A DNA stretch of 64,000 bases, from positions 1-64,000 of the forward strand of contig QCCP01000006.1 in the NCBI GenBank assembly GCA_003281225.1, given 5' to 3'. The DNA comes from Prochlorococcus sp. AG-347-L20. GTDB lineage: Bacteria; Cyanobacteriota; Cyanobacteriia; PCC-6307; Cyanobiaceae. Positions 30,013 to 39,277 of the stretch are shown piece by piece. Position 1 is the stretch's first letter; each line of letters starts with the position of its first letter. A program made the position numbers and the translations under genes. The notes under the pieces were generated by a model, which worked only from the letters and a program-made list of their open reading frames with translations, was not told the DNA's origin and ran no database searches.

Positions 30013-30048
30013 TAGCCAAAAAAAAAGCCCCTGAAAAAGGGCTTTTAA
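30013..30048 (-). terminator. rho-independent terminator for the DUF4278 transcript
   Basis: Minus strand AAAAGCCC-loop-GGGGCTTTTTTTTT; may act in both directions. Confidence 0.85.
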
Positions 30049-30062
30049 TTTTTTTAATTAAA

Positions 30063-30236
30063 TTATTTAGTGTAATTAACACCTCTGTAATTTAATTCTG
30101 CTTTTTCATTACTTAAAGAAGCGTCATCCATTCTGTTGGTGTATACGTTTCTTCTGTAGGTAAGTTCAACAAGTTCCTTTTTAGCAACTTCTTTGTTTTG
30201 AACGTAGTTTTTACCTCTGTAAGTTAAAGTAGTCAT
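30063..30236 (-). CDS. DUF4278 family small TYRG-repeat protein (alternative start 30260)
   Basis: MTTLTYRGKNYVQ...LTYRRNVYTN...LNYRGVNYTK; three LxYRGxxY repeats. Upstream in-frame sequence to 30332 looks like leader RNA. Confidence 0.75.
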   Translation of the reverse strand: MTTLTYRGKNYVQNKEVAKKELVELTYRRNVYTNRMDDASLSNEKAELNYRGVNYTK

Positions 30237-30256
30237 GTTTCGATGTGACAACACGG

Positions 30257-30331
30257 CCATCCCCCGTTCCATGGTATGACTCGAACTGCGCCCTCGAATG
30301 AGGGTGAACGAAAAAGTAGCGGTTGCTACCA
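30257..30331 (-). ncRNA. candidate cis-regulatory leader RNA resembling Downstream-peptide/glnA glutamine riboswitch class
   Basis: Minus strand GGTAGCAACCGCTACTTTTTCGTTCACCCTCATTCGAGGGCGCAGTTCGAGTCATACCATGGAACGGGGGATGG: P1 CGTTC/GAACG, CCCTC/GAGGG hairpin, GGGCGCAGT junction, possible CCAT/ATGG pseudoknot. Confidence 0.6.
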
Positions 30332-30336
30332 AAACT

Positions 30337-30342
30337 ATTATA
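30337..30342 (-). promoter_or_regulatory. -10 box of the leader RNA promoter
   Basis: Minus strand TAGACA-N18-TATAAT just upstream of the structured leader. Confidence 0.6.
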
Positions 30343-30492
30343 AGCGTATTATTTTACGGTTGTCTAGCTTTTACAAATAGAAACGAAGATTTAATGTTTT
30401 TTTAATTATTATCTTAGGTAAATTTTTTTATAAATAGTCTCTAAAAGGGTTTATGTTTATATTTGGTTTAATCTTCATGTAACTATTTATTT

Positions 30493-30750
30493 ATGACAGG
30501 TTTTTTATATTTCTTGGGAAATACTTTAAGGTGGCCAGTATTGAAGCCAAAAGAATTTTTTTCACTACATGCTTATTTTTCAATTATTTATTTGATAACT
30601 TTTACTTTAAGTAAATATGATGTAAGCCAGTCAAATTTAGTTTTTACTTTAGGAATTCTTGCACCTCTTTTAATCGCTATTGGTCAAGGGCTTCCAATTG
30701 ATTGCCTTGATATGGAATCATCTTTGCTGAAGGAATTAAAAACTAAATAA
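30493..30750 (+). CDS. small membrane hypothetical protein
   Basis: 85 aa with two hydrophobic segments. Confidence 0.65.
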   Translation: MTGFLYFLGNTLRWPVLKPKEFFSLHAYFSIIYLITFTLSKYDVSQSNLVFTLGILAPLLIAIGQGLPIDCLDMESSLLKELKTK

Positions 30751-30772
30751 TATATATTTCAGTTAAAAATTT

Positions 30773-31018
30773 TTATAAAACCTGGACAACTTCGCTTATT
30801 TCAGGAATCATTTCTTTTAACTTTCTTTCAATACCCATTTTTAGAGTCATAGTGCTACTTGGGCAACTACCACATGCACCTTGAAGTCTGACTTTGACAA
30901 TTGGACCATCTATTTCTGCAATCTCTACATTACCTCCATCAGAAATTAAAAAAGGTCTTAGCTCGTCAAGGACTTTTTCTACATTTTCGTTTGTCAGCGA
31001 GAGTGTTTCAGTACTCAT
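30773..31018 (-). CDS. NifU-like C-terminal domain FeS scaffold
   Basis: [25 protein letters not shown]...[20 protein letters not shown]. Confidence 0.95.
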   Translation of the reverse strand: MSTETLSLTNENVEKVLDELRPFLISDGGNVEIAEIDGPIVKVRLQGACGSCPSSTMTLKMGIERKLKEMIPEISEVVQVL

Positions 31019-31088
31019 AATATTGGATTAACTTTATAATAAGCCTAGAAAGAAATCTGATTAATTGCAAAAAAGATAATTTTCTGTT

Positions 31089-32585
31089 GTGACTTCATCT
31101 AAAAATCCCACTAATGACAATAGCTACTTTGATGCAGTATTAGTAGGAGCAGGGATAATGAGCAGTACTTTAGCCCTACTAATTTCAGAAGTTTTACCAG
31201 ATATAAAGTTTCTTATTATAGAAAAATTAAATGCTCCAGGAAGTGAAAGTACTGGCGCTTTTAATAATGCAGGTACAGGACATGCGGCTAATTGCGAATT
31301 AAACTATACCCCTTTAGATGAAAAAGGAAATCTAAAAATAGATAAAGCACTCTCAATAAATCGTTCTTTTGAAACATCTATGTCTTTATGGGCCTCATTG
31401 TATGAAGCAGGGAAAATTGATATTAAAAAGTTTCTAAAATTTATTCCTCATATTAGCTTTGTAACTGGTCAGGAAAATATTTCTTTTTTAAAAAAAAGAT
31501 TTCAGAAAATGACAGAAAATCCTGAATTTATCGATATGGAATTTTCTACATCTTTTGATGAAATTTCATCATGGGCTCCTCTAATAACAAAAGATAGGAA
31601 TCAATCTAGTAATATTGCTGCTACCAAAATAGGTAGAGGAACTGATATTAATTTTGAGGCTTTAACTAAAGAATATTTGTCATTAGTTTCTTTAAACAAA
31701 AATGTTGAAATTAGATACAAAACAGAATTAGTAGATTTAAATAAAATTGATAAAAAACAATGGGAACTAGAAATTAGTTCAGAAGGTAGAAAAACTTCAA
31801 TTAGAACTGGCTATGTTTTTCTTGGTGCTGGTGGAAAAACAATTAATTATTTACAAAAATCAAAAATTCCAGAAGCAAAAAGTTATGGTGGATTTCCTGT
31901 TAGTGGTAAATGGCTTATTTGCGAGAAAAAAGATCTAACAGAAAAACATAACTCAAAAGTTTATGGTAGGGCTGATATTGGCTCCCCACCAATGTCTGTG
32001 CCTCATTTAGATACCAGATGGATTGACAATAAAAAACTTCTTTTATATGGCCCTTTTGCTGGATTTACAACAAAATTTTTAAAGCAAAGTTCATACTTTG
32101 ACTTATTTAGTTCAATTAAAAAGAATAATATTTTTTCTATGTTAGACGTTGGTTTCAAAAACAATGATTTAATTAATTACCTAATATCACAATCATTAAA
32201 GAACCATAACTCAAGAGTTGAAAATTTAAAAAATATGATGCCATCAGCTAATGCGTCAGATTGGTATTTAAAGAATGCTGGTCAAAGAGTCCAAATAATT
32301 AAAAAAACTGCAACTGGTGGTTCTTTGAAATTTGGAACGGAGATTGTAAATTCATCTGATGGATCATTATCTGCTTTGTTGGGAGCTTCTCCGGGAGCAA
32401 GTACTGCGGTTTCAATTATGGTTGAGGTTCTAGAAAAATCTGTTTTATTTTCAAACGATAAGTATAATCTTCAGAAAAAAATAAATGACTTAATTTATCC
32501 AGAATTATCAGTCTCTGAAAATTACAGTACCTCTATAAAAAACATTAAAAAAAGAAATAATTCCATTTTTGGTTTCCATCCATAA
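31089..32585 (+). CDS. mqo: malate:quinone oxidoreductase
   Basis: [18 protein letters not shown] ... [17 protein letters not shown]. Confidence 0.95.
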   Translation: MTSSKNPTNDNSYFDAVLVGAGIMSSTLALLISEVLPDIKFLIIEKLNAPGSESTGAFNNAGTGHAANCELNYTPLDEKGNLKIDKALSINRSFETSMSLWASLYEAGKIDIKKFLKFIPHISFVTGQENISFLKKRFQKMTENPEFIDMEFSTSFDEISSWAPLITKDRNQSSNIAATKIGRGTDINFEALTKEYLSLVSLNKNVEIRYKTELVDLNKIDKKQWELEISSEGRKTSIRTGYVFLGAGGKTINYLQKSKIPEAKSYGGFPVSGKWLICEKKDLTEKHNSKVYGRADIGSPPMSVPHLDTRWIDNKKLLLYGPFAGFTTKFLKQSSYFDLFSSIKKNNIFSMLDVGFKNNDLINYLISQSLKNHNSRVENLKNMMPSANASDWYLKNAGQRVQIIKKTATGGSLKFGTEIVNSSDGSLSALLGASPGASTAVSIMVEVLEKSVLFSNDKYNLQKKINDLIYPELSVSENYSTSIKNIKKRNNSIFGFHP

Positions 32586-32640
32586 TTCTAATTAGCTAAT
32601 ATTAATCAAGATGTAATAAGAGGAGAATTTTTATTTCTAT

Positions 32641-34449
32641 ATGACTGATATATCGGTTTCAAAAATTAGAAATTTCTGCATAATCGCTCATATTGATCAT
32701 GGTAAATCTACCCTTGCAGATAGGTTGCTTCAAGATACTGGGACTGTGCAACAAAGGGATATGCAAGAACAATTTTTGGACAGTATGGATCTTGAAAGAG
32801 AGAGAGGAATTACTATCAAGTTACAGGCCGCTAGGATGAAATATAAAGCTGACGATTCCAAAGAATATGTTTTGAACTTAATAGATACTCCAGGCCATGT
32901 TGATTTCTCTTATGAGGTTAGTAGATCTCTTCAAGCTTGTGAAGGCGCTTTACTCGTTGTTGATGCAAGTCAAGGAGTAGAAGCTCAAACCTTAGCTAAT
33001 GTTTATCTTGCCTTAGAAAATAATCTTGAAATAATTCCTGTTTTAAATAAAGTTGATTTACCAGGTGCTGATGCTGAAAAAATAAAACAAGAAATAGAGG
33101 AAATTATTGGACTCGATACATCTAATGCAATAAATTGTTCAGCAAAAACTGGAGTTGGTATCAAAGATATTTTGGAAGCAATTGTAAGAAGAATTCCTCC
33201 TCCTCAAGATGAAATTAAACTACCTACAAAGGCACTGATTTTTGATTCTTATTATGATCCATACAGAGGAGTTATTGTTTATTTCAGGGTGATATCTGGG
33301 TCTCTTAATAAGAGAGAAAAGATATTATTAATGGCAAGTAAGAAAAATTATGAACTAGATGAGATAGGGATAATGGCGCCTGATCAGCAGCAAGTTGATG
33401 AATTACATGCAGGAGAAGTTGGTTATTTAGCTGCTTCTATAAAATCAGTTGCTGATGCGAGAGTGGGAGATACGATTACTCTTTTAAATTCACCTGCCAA
33501 TGATCCTTTGCCTGGATATAAGACAGCAAATCCTATGGTTTTTTGTGGCTTATTCCCGACTGATGCTGATCAATTCCCAGATTTAAGAGTATCACTAGAA
33601 AAATTACAATTATCTGATGCGGCTTTAAAATATGAGCCCGAAACCAGTAGCGCAATGGGCTTCGGATTTAGGTGCGGATTCCTAGGACTTCTTCATATGG
33701 AGATTGTTCAAGAAAGATTAGAAAGAGAATATGATTTGGATCTAATCGTAACGGCACCATCAGTTATTTATAAAGTTAATTTAAATCAGCAGGAACATAT
33801 CTTTATTGATAATCCTTCTACAATTCCTGATCCACAACTTAGAGAATCAATAGAAGAGCCTTATGTGAAAATGGAAATTTATGCTCCCAATGAATTTAAT
33901 GGAACATTAATGGGTTTATGTCAGGAAAGAAGGGGAGTATTTTTAGATATGAAATACATAACAACAGATCGAGTTACCTTGATTTATGAAATTCCATTAG
34001 CAGAAGTTGTTACAGATTTCTTTGATCAAATGAAAAGTAGAACCCAAGGTTATGCATCAATGGAATATCATTTGATTGGCTATAGAAAAAATGACCTTGT
34101 TAGATTAGATGTTTTAATAAATTCAGAAAGAGCAGATCCATTAACTTCTATTGTTCATAAAGATAAGGCTTATGGAATTGGCAGAAGTTTAGTTGAGAAA
34201 TTAAAAGAACTTATTCCAAAACAACAATTTAAAATACCTATTCAAGCGTCAATCGGTAGCAGAATTATTGCAAGTGAAAGCATAAGTGCTTTGCGAAAAG
34301 ATGTTTTATCTAAATGTTATGGAGGGGATATTTCTAGGAAAAAGAAACTTTTAAAGAAACAAGCCAAAGGTAAAAAGAGGATGAAGGCAATGGGTAAAGT
34401 TGAAGTTCCCCAAGAAGCATTTATGGCAGTCTTGAAATTAAACCAGTAA
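32641..34449 (+). CDS. lepA: elongation factor 4
   Basis: [22 protein letters not shown]; full EF4 architecture. Confidence 0.98.
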   Translation: MTDISVSKIRNFCIIAHIDHGKSTLADRLLQDTGTVQQRDMQEQFLDSMDLERERGITIKLQAARMKYKADDSKEYVLNLIDTPGHVDFSYEVSRSLQACEGALLVVDASQGVEAQTLANVYLALENNLEIIPVLNKVDLPGADAEKIKQEIEEIIGLDTSNAINCSAKTGVGIKDILEAIVRRIPPPQDEIKLPTKALIFDSYYDPYRGVIVYFRVISGSLNKREKILLMASKKNYELDEIGIMAPDQQQVDELHAGEVGYLAASIKSVADARVGDTITLLNSPANDPLPGYKTANPMVFCGLFPTDADQFPDLRVSLEKLQLSDAALKYEPETSSAMGFGFRCGFLGLLHMEIVQERLEREYDLDLIVTAPSVIYKVNLNQQEHIFIDNPSTIPDPQLRESIEEPYVKMEIYAPNEFNGTLMGLCQERRGVFLDMKYITTDRVTLIYEIPLAEVVTDFFDQMKSRTQGYASMEYHLIGYRKNDLVRLDVLINSERADPLTSIVHKDKAYGIGRSLVEKLKELIPKQQFKIPIQASIGSRIIASESISALRKDVLSKCYGGDISRKKKLLKKQAKGKKRMKAMGKVEVPQEAFMAVLKLNQ

Positions 34450-34527
34450 TTTCTCTTAATTTAAAATTTTAGCTATTTATTTTTAAAAGAATTGGGTATA
34501 TTTCATTTATATCTTTAAGAAAAGATT

Positions 34528-35373
34528 TTGGATATTAACTCATTTAATCGTGTCGGCGCAAATATAAGAAAAGCTGGATTTTTTATTGTACTTTTTTATC
34601 TTCTTGTTGTTTTAATAATGAAATTTTTAGAGGCCAATAATTTTTTTGGCTATTCATTTTCAATGTTAAGCAATGATATCTTTGCCCCTCCTTCTCTTAA
34701 TCATTTTTGTGGCACAGATAGATTAGGAAGAGATGTTTGCTTAAGAACTTTGCAAGGATCATCATTAGCTATAGAAGTTGTATTCTTAGCTATTCTTTTT
34801 TCATTAAGTTTGGGTTTGCCATTGGGATTATTAAGTGGGTATTTTGGTGGTTTTTTTGATAAATGCTTATCACTAATAATGGATACTATTTTTTCAATAC
34901 CTGTAATTTTGCTTTCAGTTGTTGTGGCTTTTGTATTGGGTAAGGGTATCCTTAACGCGGCTTTGGCATTGTGTATTGTTTACTCTCCTCAATATTTTAG
35001 ATTAATCAGAAATCAGACAATATTGGTTAAATCCGAAACTTATGTGGAGGCAGCTCAAGTTGCAGGAGCTGATGTTAAAAAAATTATTTTTAAATATATT
35101 CTCCCAAATGTAATAACACCATTGCCTATTCTGCTTACCCTAAATGCTGCAGATGCTGTTTTGGTATTAGGAAGTTTAGGATTTTTAGGCCTTGGCGTTC
35201 CTGCAGATGTCCCAGAGTGGGGAAGTGATTTAAATCTGGCTCTTGCCGCTTTACCTACAGGTATCTGGTGGACGGCTTTGTTCCCAGGTTTGGCAATGTT
35301 TTTTTTAGTTTTAGGTCTTTCTTTTATAGGAGAGGACCTTGAAGAAATTTTTGATAGTCAAAATTCTGAATAA
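34528..35373 (+). CDS. peptide-type ABC transporter permease (DppC/OppC family)
   Basis: HFCGTDRLGRDVCLRTLQG; EAAQVAGADVKKIIFKYILPNVITP. Confidence 0.9.
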   Translation: MDINSFNRVGANIRKAGFFIVLFYLLVVLIMKFLEANNFFGYSFSMLSNDIFAPPSLNHFCGTDRLGRDVCLRTLQGSSLAIEVVFLAILFSLSLGLPLGLLSGYFGGFFDKCLSLIMDTIFSIPVILLSVVVAFVLGKGILNAALALCIVYSPQYFRLIRNQTILVKSETYVEAAQVAGADVKKIIFKYILPNVITPLPILLTLNAADAVLVLGSLGFLGLGVPADVPEWGSDLNLALAALPTGIWWTALFPGLAMFFLVLGLSFIGEDLEEIFDSQNSE

Positions 35374-35375
35374 AT

Positions 35376-36047
35376 TTAGTTATACGTAATAGGATCAAGT
35401 TCTCCTTGATCATTCAACTTTGGATATTCTCTAGCTGATTTTTTATACACCGCAGCTAATTCTGGGTAACACCATTCAAAAAGTGTTTTTTGATATTCAT
35501 CCATATTTAACCCTTCTCCATTATCGGGCAATATACCTTTATTTTTTCTTTGGCGAACAGCTTCAAATAATAATATAGAAGCAGCAACTGAAACATTCAG
35601 AGATTGAACCATACCTCTCATAGGTATAAAAATTGATTGATCAACCATTGATATAAGTTCATTACTTAGTCCCCATTTTTCTGCTCCTAAAACAAAACAT
35701 GTATTTTGAGAATAATCAAAATTTCTATAATCTACTGAGTCACTATTAAGAGTCGTTCCATATAATTTAAAACCCTTATTCTTTAAATCAGATATTGCCG
35801 TGACAGTGTTTTCATGATTATTCAGCTTTACCCATTTTTGACTTCCTTGAGCGGTACTATTAAAAGTCTTAACGGCATTTGTTTTGCTAATAAAATTTGC
35901 TTCGAAAACTCCTGCAGCATCACATGTCCTTAATATCGCAGATAAATTATGTGGTTTATTTACATCCTCAACTAAAACAGTCAAGTTTTTCATTCTGCAA
36001 TCTAAAACACTTTTGATTCGTTCAAATCTTCTTGGCAAAATTGACAT
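35376..36047 (-). CDS. trmH: tRNA (guanosine-2'-O-)-methyltransferase (SpoU)
   Basis: NLTVLVEDVNKPHNLSAILRTCDAAGV ... VLGAEKWGLSNE ... PMRGMVQSLNVSVAASI. Confidence 0.93.
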   Translation of the reverse strand: MSILPRRFERIKSVLDCRMKNLTVLVEDVNKPHNLSAILRTCDAAGVFEANFISKTNAVKTFNSTAQGSQKWVKLNNHENTVTAISDLKNKGFKLYGTTLNSDSVDYRNFDYSQNTCFVLGAEKWGLSNELISMVDQSIFIPMRGMVQSLNVSVAASILLFEAVRQRKNKGILPDNGEGLNMDEYQKTLFEWCYPELAAVYKKSAREYPKLNDQGELDPITYN

Positions 36048-36143
36048 TTATAATTTTTTCACACCTTTAAATTATATTCAAAAAATATTGATTACCTATT
36101 AAATCTCTTGGTTTATAATATTTTGGTAGTTTAAGTTAACTCA

Positions 36144-36347
36144 ATGGCATACATAGAATGGGACTATACAGTAATAACAAGTATGGTAGAAAAACAAGGG
36201 TGGGAATTACCTGATCGTGAATCGGAAGAATGGAATAAATTTAACGATGAATTAGGAGAAAAAATGAGAGGTGTTGGACTTATTTTTGAAAAATATTGTA
36301 AATTTACTCCTGACGTAGGAGAAGGAGTTCATCTTCTAGATGACTGA
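36144..36347 (+). CDS. small hypothetical protein
   Basis: 67 aa, acidic, good ORF with upstream A-rich leader. Confidence 0.6.
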   Translation: MAYIEWDYTVITSMVEKQGWELPDRESEEWNKFNDELGEKMRGVGLIFEKYCKFTPDVGEGVHLLDD

Positions 36348-36364
36348 TCATCAATTGTTTTAAA

Positions 36365-36406
36365 CCATTGATGTATCCCTTAATCAATGGCTTATTAATT
36401 AATAAG
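36365..36406. repeat. two adjacent inverted repeats
   Basis: CCATTGAT(N10)ATCAATGG followed directly by the perfect 16-bp palindrome CTTATTAATTAATAAG. Confidence 0.7.
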
Positions 36407-36512
36407 ATAATATAATTTCACTAAATTAGAACTGGCAATTATTAAGGCTTTATAAAGCTTGTACTCAAAAAAAATTTTTTTATTCCACAAAAAAGTTATT
36501 TAATTTCTATAT

Positions 36513-36917
36513 TTGAATAAAAATATGAAAAATAAATTAACTTTTTTATTCGATGGTGGTTGTCCACTTTGTTTGAGAGAAACAAATTTTCTTAAAAAAA
36601 GAGATACCTTAAATCAAATTTCATTTATAGATATTAATAGTAAGGATTATGATCGAAGTCTTTTTAATGACATCTCATATTCAGAAGCTATGTCAAACCT
36701 CCATGGGATTATTGAAAATGGTGAAATTATTAGGGGACTAGATGTACTTGCATATTCTTATGAATTAGTTGGTTTAGGTTGGGTTTATTATCCCTTGAAG
36801 ATTAAGCTCTTATCTCCATTATTGAGATTGGTTTACAGATATTGGGCAAAATATAGACTTCAAATTACAGGTAGATCCGATATTGAAAAACTTTGTACCT
36901 CACAATGTGAACAATAA
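36513..36917 (+). CDS. DUF393 thiol-disulfide oxidoreductase-like protein
   Basis: FLFDGGCPLCLRETNFLKKRD; GLDVLAYSYELVGLGW. Confidence 0.85.
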   Translation: MNKNMKNKLTFLFDGGCPLCLRETNFLKKRDTLNQISFIDINSKDYDRSLFNDISYSEAMSNLHGIIENGEIIRGLDVLAYSYELVGLGWVYYPLKIKLLSPLLRLVYRYWAKYRLQITGRSDIEKLCTSQCEQ

Positions 36918-36919
36918 AT

Positions 36920-37156
36920 ATGGAAATTATCGACATAGACAGAATAATAGAAATGTGTTGGGAAGATAGAACACCCTTTGAAGCTATCGAGTATCAATTT
37001 GGTTTAAAAGAGGAAGATGCGATAAAAATTATGCGTCAAAATCTTAAACCCAAATCTTTCAAAGTCTGGAGAAAGAGAGTTTCGGGAAGAAATACAAAAC
37101 ATATGGCCCTTAAAGATTCAACTAGATTTAAATCTACTCATAAAAGAAAATTATAA
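36920..37156 (+). CDS. DUF2805 / TIGR03643 family protein
   Basis: DIDRIIEMCWEDRTPFEAIEYQFGLKEEDAIKIMRQNLKPKSFKVWRKRVSGRNTKH. Confidence 0.85.
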   Translation: MEIIDIDRIIEMCWEDRTPFEAIEYQFGLKEEDAIKIMRQNLKPKSFKVWRKRVSGRNTKHMALKDSTRFKSTHKRKL

Positions 37157-37159
37157 ATT

Positions 37160-37291
37160 TTGAAAAATCTTTCTACTAAAACTTGTCCTGTTTGCAATAG
37201 GCCGTTTGAGTGGCGTAAAAAATGGAAAAACTGTTGGGATGATGTTATCTACTGTTCAAAAAGATGCAGTAACAGGAAGTCGCAAAGATGA
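37160..37291 (+). CDS. DUF2256 zinc-ribbon micro-protein (not in ORF track)
   Basis: My translation from [46 protein letters not shown]; 4-nt ATGA overlap with next gene. Confidence 0.85.
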   Translation: MKNLSTKTCPVCNRPFEWRKKWKNCWDDVIYCSKRCSNRKSQR

Positions 37292-38778
37292 AACAAGTAT
37301 CAATTATTTTCCCGAATCAACTTTTTAGAGAAAGCCCAATCTTAAAAATAAATTGTGAAGTTTTGATTTTGGAAGACTCATTATTTTTTGGAAATGATAA
37401 ATTTCATAAATTAATTAACCATAAAAATAAGTTAGTTTTTCATAGAGCATCTATGCTTGCTTATAAAAATTATTTAGAAGTATCTGGCTTTAAAGTTTTA
37501 TATATCGAAAACAAGAATAATGTTTCTACAGTTGATTACTTATCGGAATGTATTAAAAATAAATATCAGAAAATAAATCTCATTGACCCTCATGATTTTT
37601 TAATAATGAAAAGGATTAATAATTTTGTTGAAAGTAATAATTTAGCTTTAAATATTTTACCTTCTCCTATGTTTATGAGCAGTGAAGATTTAAAAGATTT
37701 ATTTGCATCAAATACAAAAAAACCTCTTATGGGGAGATTTTATGAGAATCAAAGAAAGAGCCAAAAGATATTAGTTAATCCTGATGATACACCTGAAGGT
37801 GGTAAATGGAGTTTCGATGAAATGAACAGAAAAAAATTACCAAAAAAAATAAATATACCCGATACACCTAAATTACAAAAAAATAAATTTGTAGTTAATG
37901 CAGAAAGGTCATTAGCCAATTTTAATATTGAGTTTATTGGAGAAAGTAATAACTTTTTATATCCAACTAATTTTGAAGAGGCAGATGAATGGTTAAATGA
38001 TTTTTTTAAACATAGATTTTTCTTATTTGGAAATTATGAGGATGCTATTTCTAAAGAAAATTCTTTTTTATGGCACAGTTTACTTTCTCCTCTTTTAAAT
38101 AGCGGCTTATTAACCCCAAATGTTGTAGTAAATAAAGCATTACTTTTTGCAAAAAATAATAATGTTCCTATTAACTCTTTAGAGGGTTTTATTCGTCAAA
38201 TTATTGGATGGAGAGAATTTATTTGCCTTGTCTATAAAAAGTACGGAACAAAGATGCGAAATAGTAATTTTTGGAATTTTGAAGATAAGCCAATTCCAAA
38301 ATCTTTTTATCAAGGAAATACAGGAATTGAACCAGTAGACGTTGTTATAAAAAATATTATTAAATTTGGTTATTGTCATCATATTGAGCGGCTAATGATT
38401 GTTGGCAATTTTATGCTTCTATGTAGAATTCACCCCAACCAAGTTTATAAATGGTTTATGGAAATGTTTATTGATTCCTATGATTGGGTTATGGTCCCAA
38501 ATGTTTACGGAATGAGTCAGTTTAGTGATGGTGGTATCTTTTCAACAAAGCCATATATATCAAGCTCTAATTATGTAAAAAAAATGTCTAATTTTAAAAG
38601 TGGCCCATGGTGTGAAATATGGGACGGCTTATTTTGGAAATTTATTAAAGATAATGAAAGCTTTTTTAGAAAGCAATATCGTCTGGCAATGTTAACGAGA
38701 AATCTCGATAAAATGTCAGAAGAAAAATTAAATAATCACTTAAAAACGGCCGATAAATTTTTAAGAGATATTCAATAA
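37288..38778 (+). CDS. cryptochrome/photolyase-related protein (FeS-BCP / prokaryotic 6-4 photolyase-like)
   Basis: [13 protein letters not shown]...; [54 protein letters not shown]. Confidence 0.88.
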   Translation: MKQVSIIFPNQLFRESPILKINCEVLILEDSLFFGNDKFHKLINHKNKLVFHRASMLAYKNYLEVSGFKVLYIENKNNVSTVDYLSECIKNKYQKINLIDPHDFLIMKRINNFVESNNLALNILPSPMFMSSEDLKDLFASNTKKPLMGRFYENQRKSQKILVNPDDTPEGGKWSFDEMNRKKLPKKINIPDTPKLQKNKFVVNAERSLANFNIEFIGESNNFLYPTNFEEADEWLNDFFKHRFFLFGNYEDAISKENSFLWHSLLSPLLNSGLLTPNVVVNKALLFAKNNNVPINSLEGFIRQIIGWREFICLVYKKYGTKMRNSNFWNFEDKPIPKSFYQGNTGIEPVDVVIKNIIKFGYCHHIERLMIVGNFMLLCRIHPNQVYKWFMEMFIDSYDWVMVPNVYGMSQFSDGGIFSTKPYISSSNYVKKMSNFKSGPWCEIWDGLFWKFIKDNESFFRKQYRLAMLTRNLDKMSEEKLNNHLKTADKFLRDIQ

Positions 38779-38883
38779 ATTAAGAGTAATAACCTACAGT
38801 TGTCTTTGAAAAATTAAAAGAATATTATGTTATGAAGAAATATTAAGTACGGATGTTAGCTTAGAAAAAATTAGATTTATCTA

Positions 38884-39063
38884 ATGGAAATTGGAACACT
38901 TTTTTTAAAAAGTAATTCGACGGGAATTCTTACTTTTTCTGAATTAGATTGGATAACTACCCATCAATCTAATTTCACCAGGTTGGAGGAATCCATAGCA
39001 ATTAAATTAGGCAGAATGCTTGATTCAGGATCTATCAATATTGGTTGCCGTTTGAAATCTTGA
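38884..39063 (+). CDS. small hypothetical protein (not in ORF track)
   Basis: My translation: MEIGTLFLKSNSTGILTFSELDWITTHQSNFTRLEESIAIKLGRMLDSGSINIGCRLKS*. Confidence 0.55.
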   Translation: MEIGTLFLKSNSTGILTFSELDWITTHQSNFTRLEESIAIKLGRMLDSGSINIGCRLKS

Positions 39064-39082
39064 ATAAGTTTTTATTTTAATA

Positions 39083-39226
39083 ATGAAGTATCAAAAAGAG
39101 AAAAAAATATTTTTTCGGGAAAGAATCCATTCTTTAAATATCTTTCTTTTTTTAGGATTTAATCTTTCACTTATTTCTATCTTAGGTTTTATTTGGTTTA
39201 ATTCTGCAATTGAAAAAGTAGTTTAA
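39083..39226 (+). CDS. small single-TM hypothetical protein (not in ORF track)
   Basis: My translation: MKYQKEKKIFFRERIHSLNIFLFLGFNLSLISILGFIWFNSAIEKVV*. Confidence 0.5.
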   Translation: MKYQKEKKIFFRERIHSLNIFLFLGFNLSLISILGFIWFNSAIEKVV

Positions 39227-39277
39227 ATTTTTGAATTTTTTGTATATTAAAGTTATCTTTAAAAAATTAATTATATT

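Noticed and set aside
30290-30345. tRNA-like T-arm (GTTCGAGTC) suggesting a tRNA remnant
   Set aside because: No cloverleaf forms; the sequence fits the leader RNA structure better
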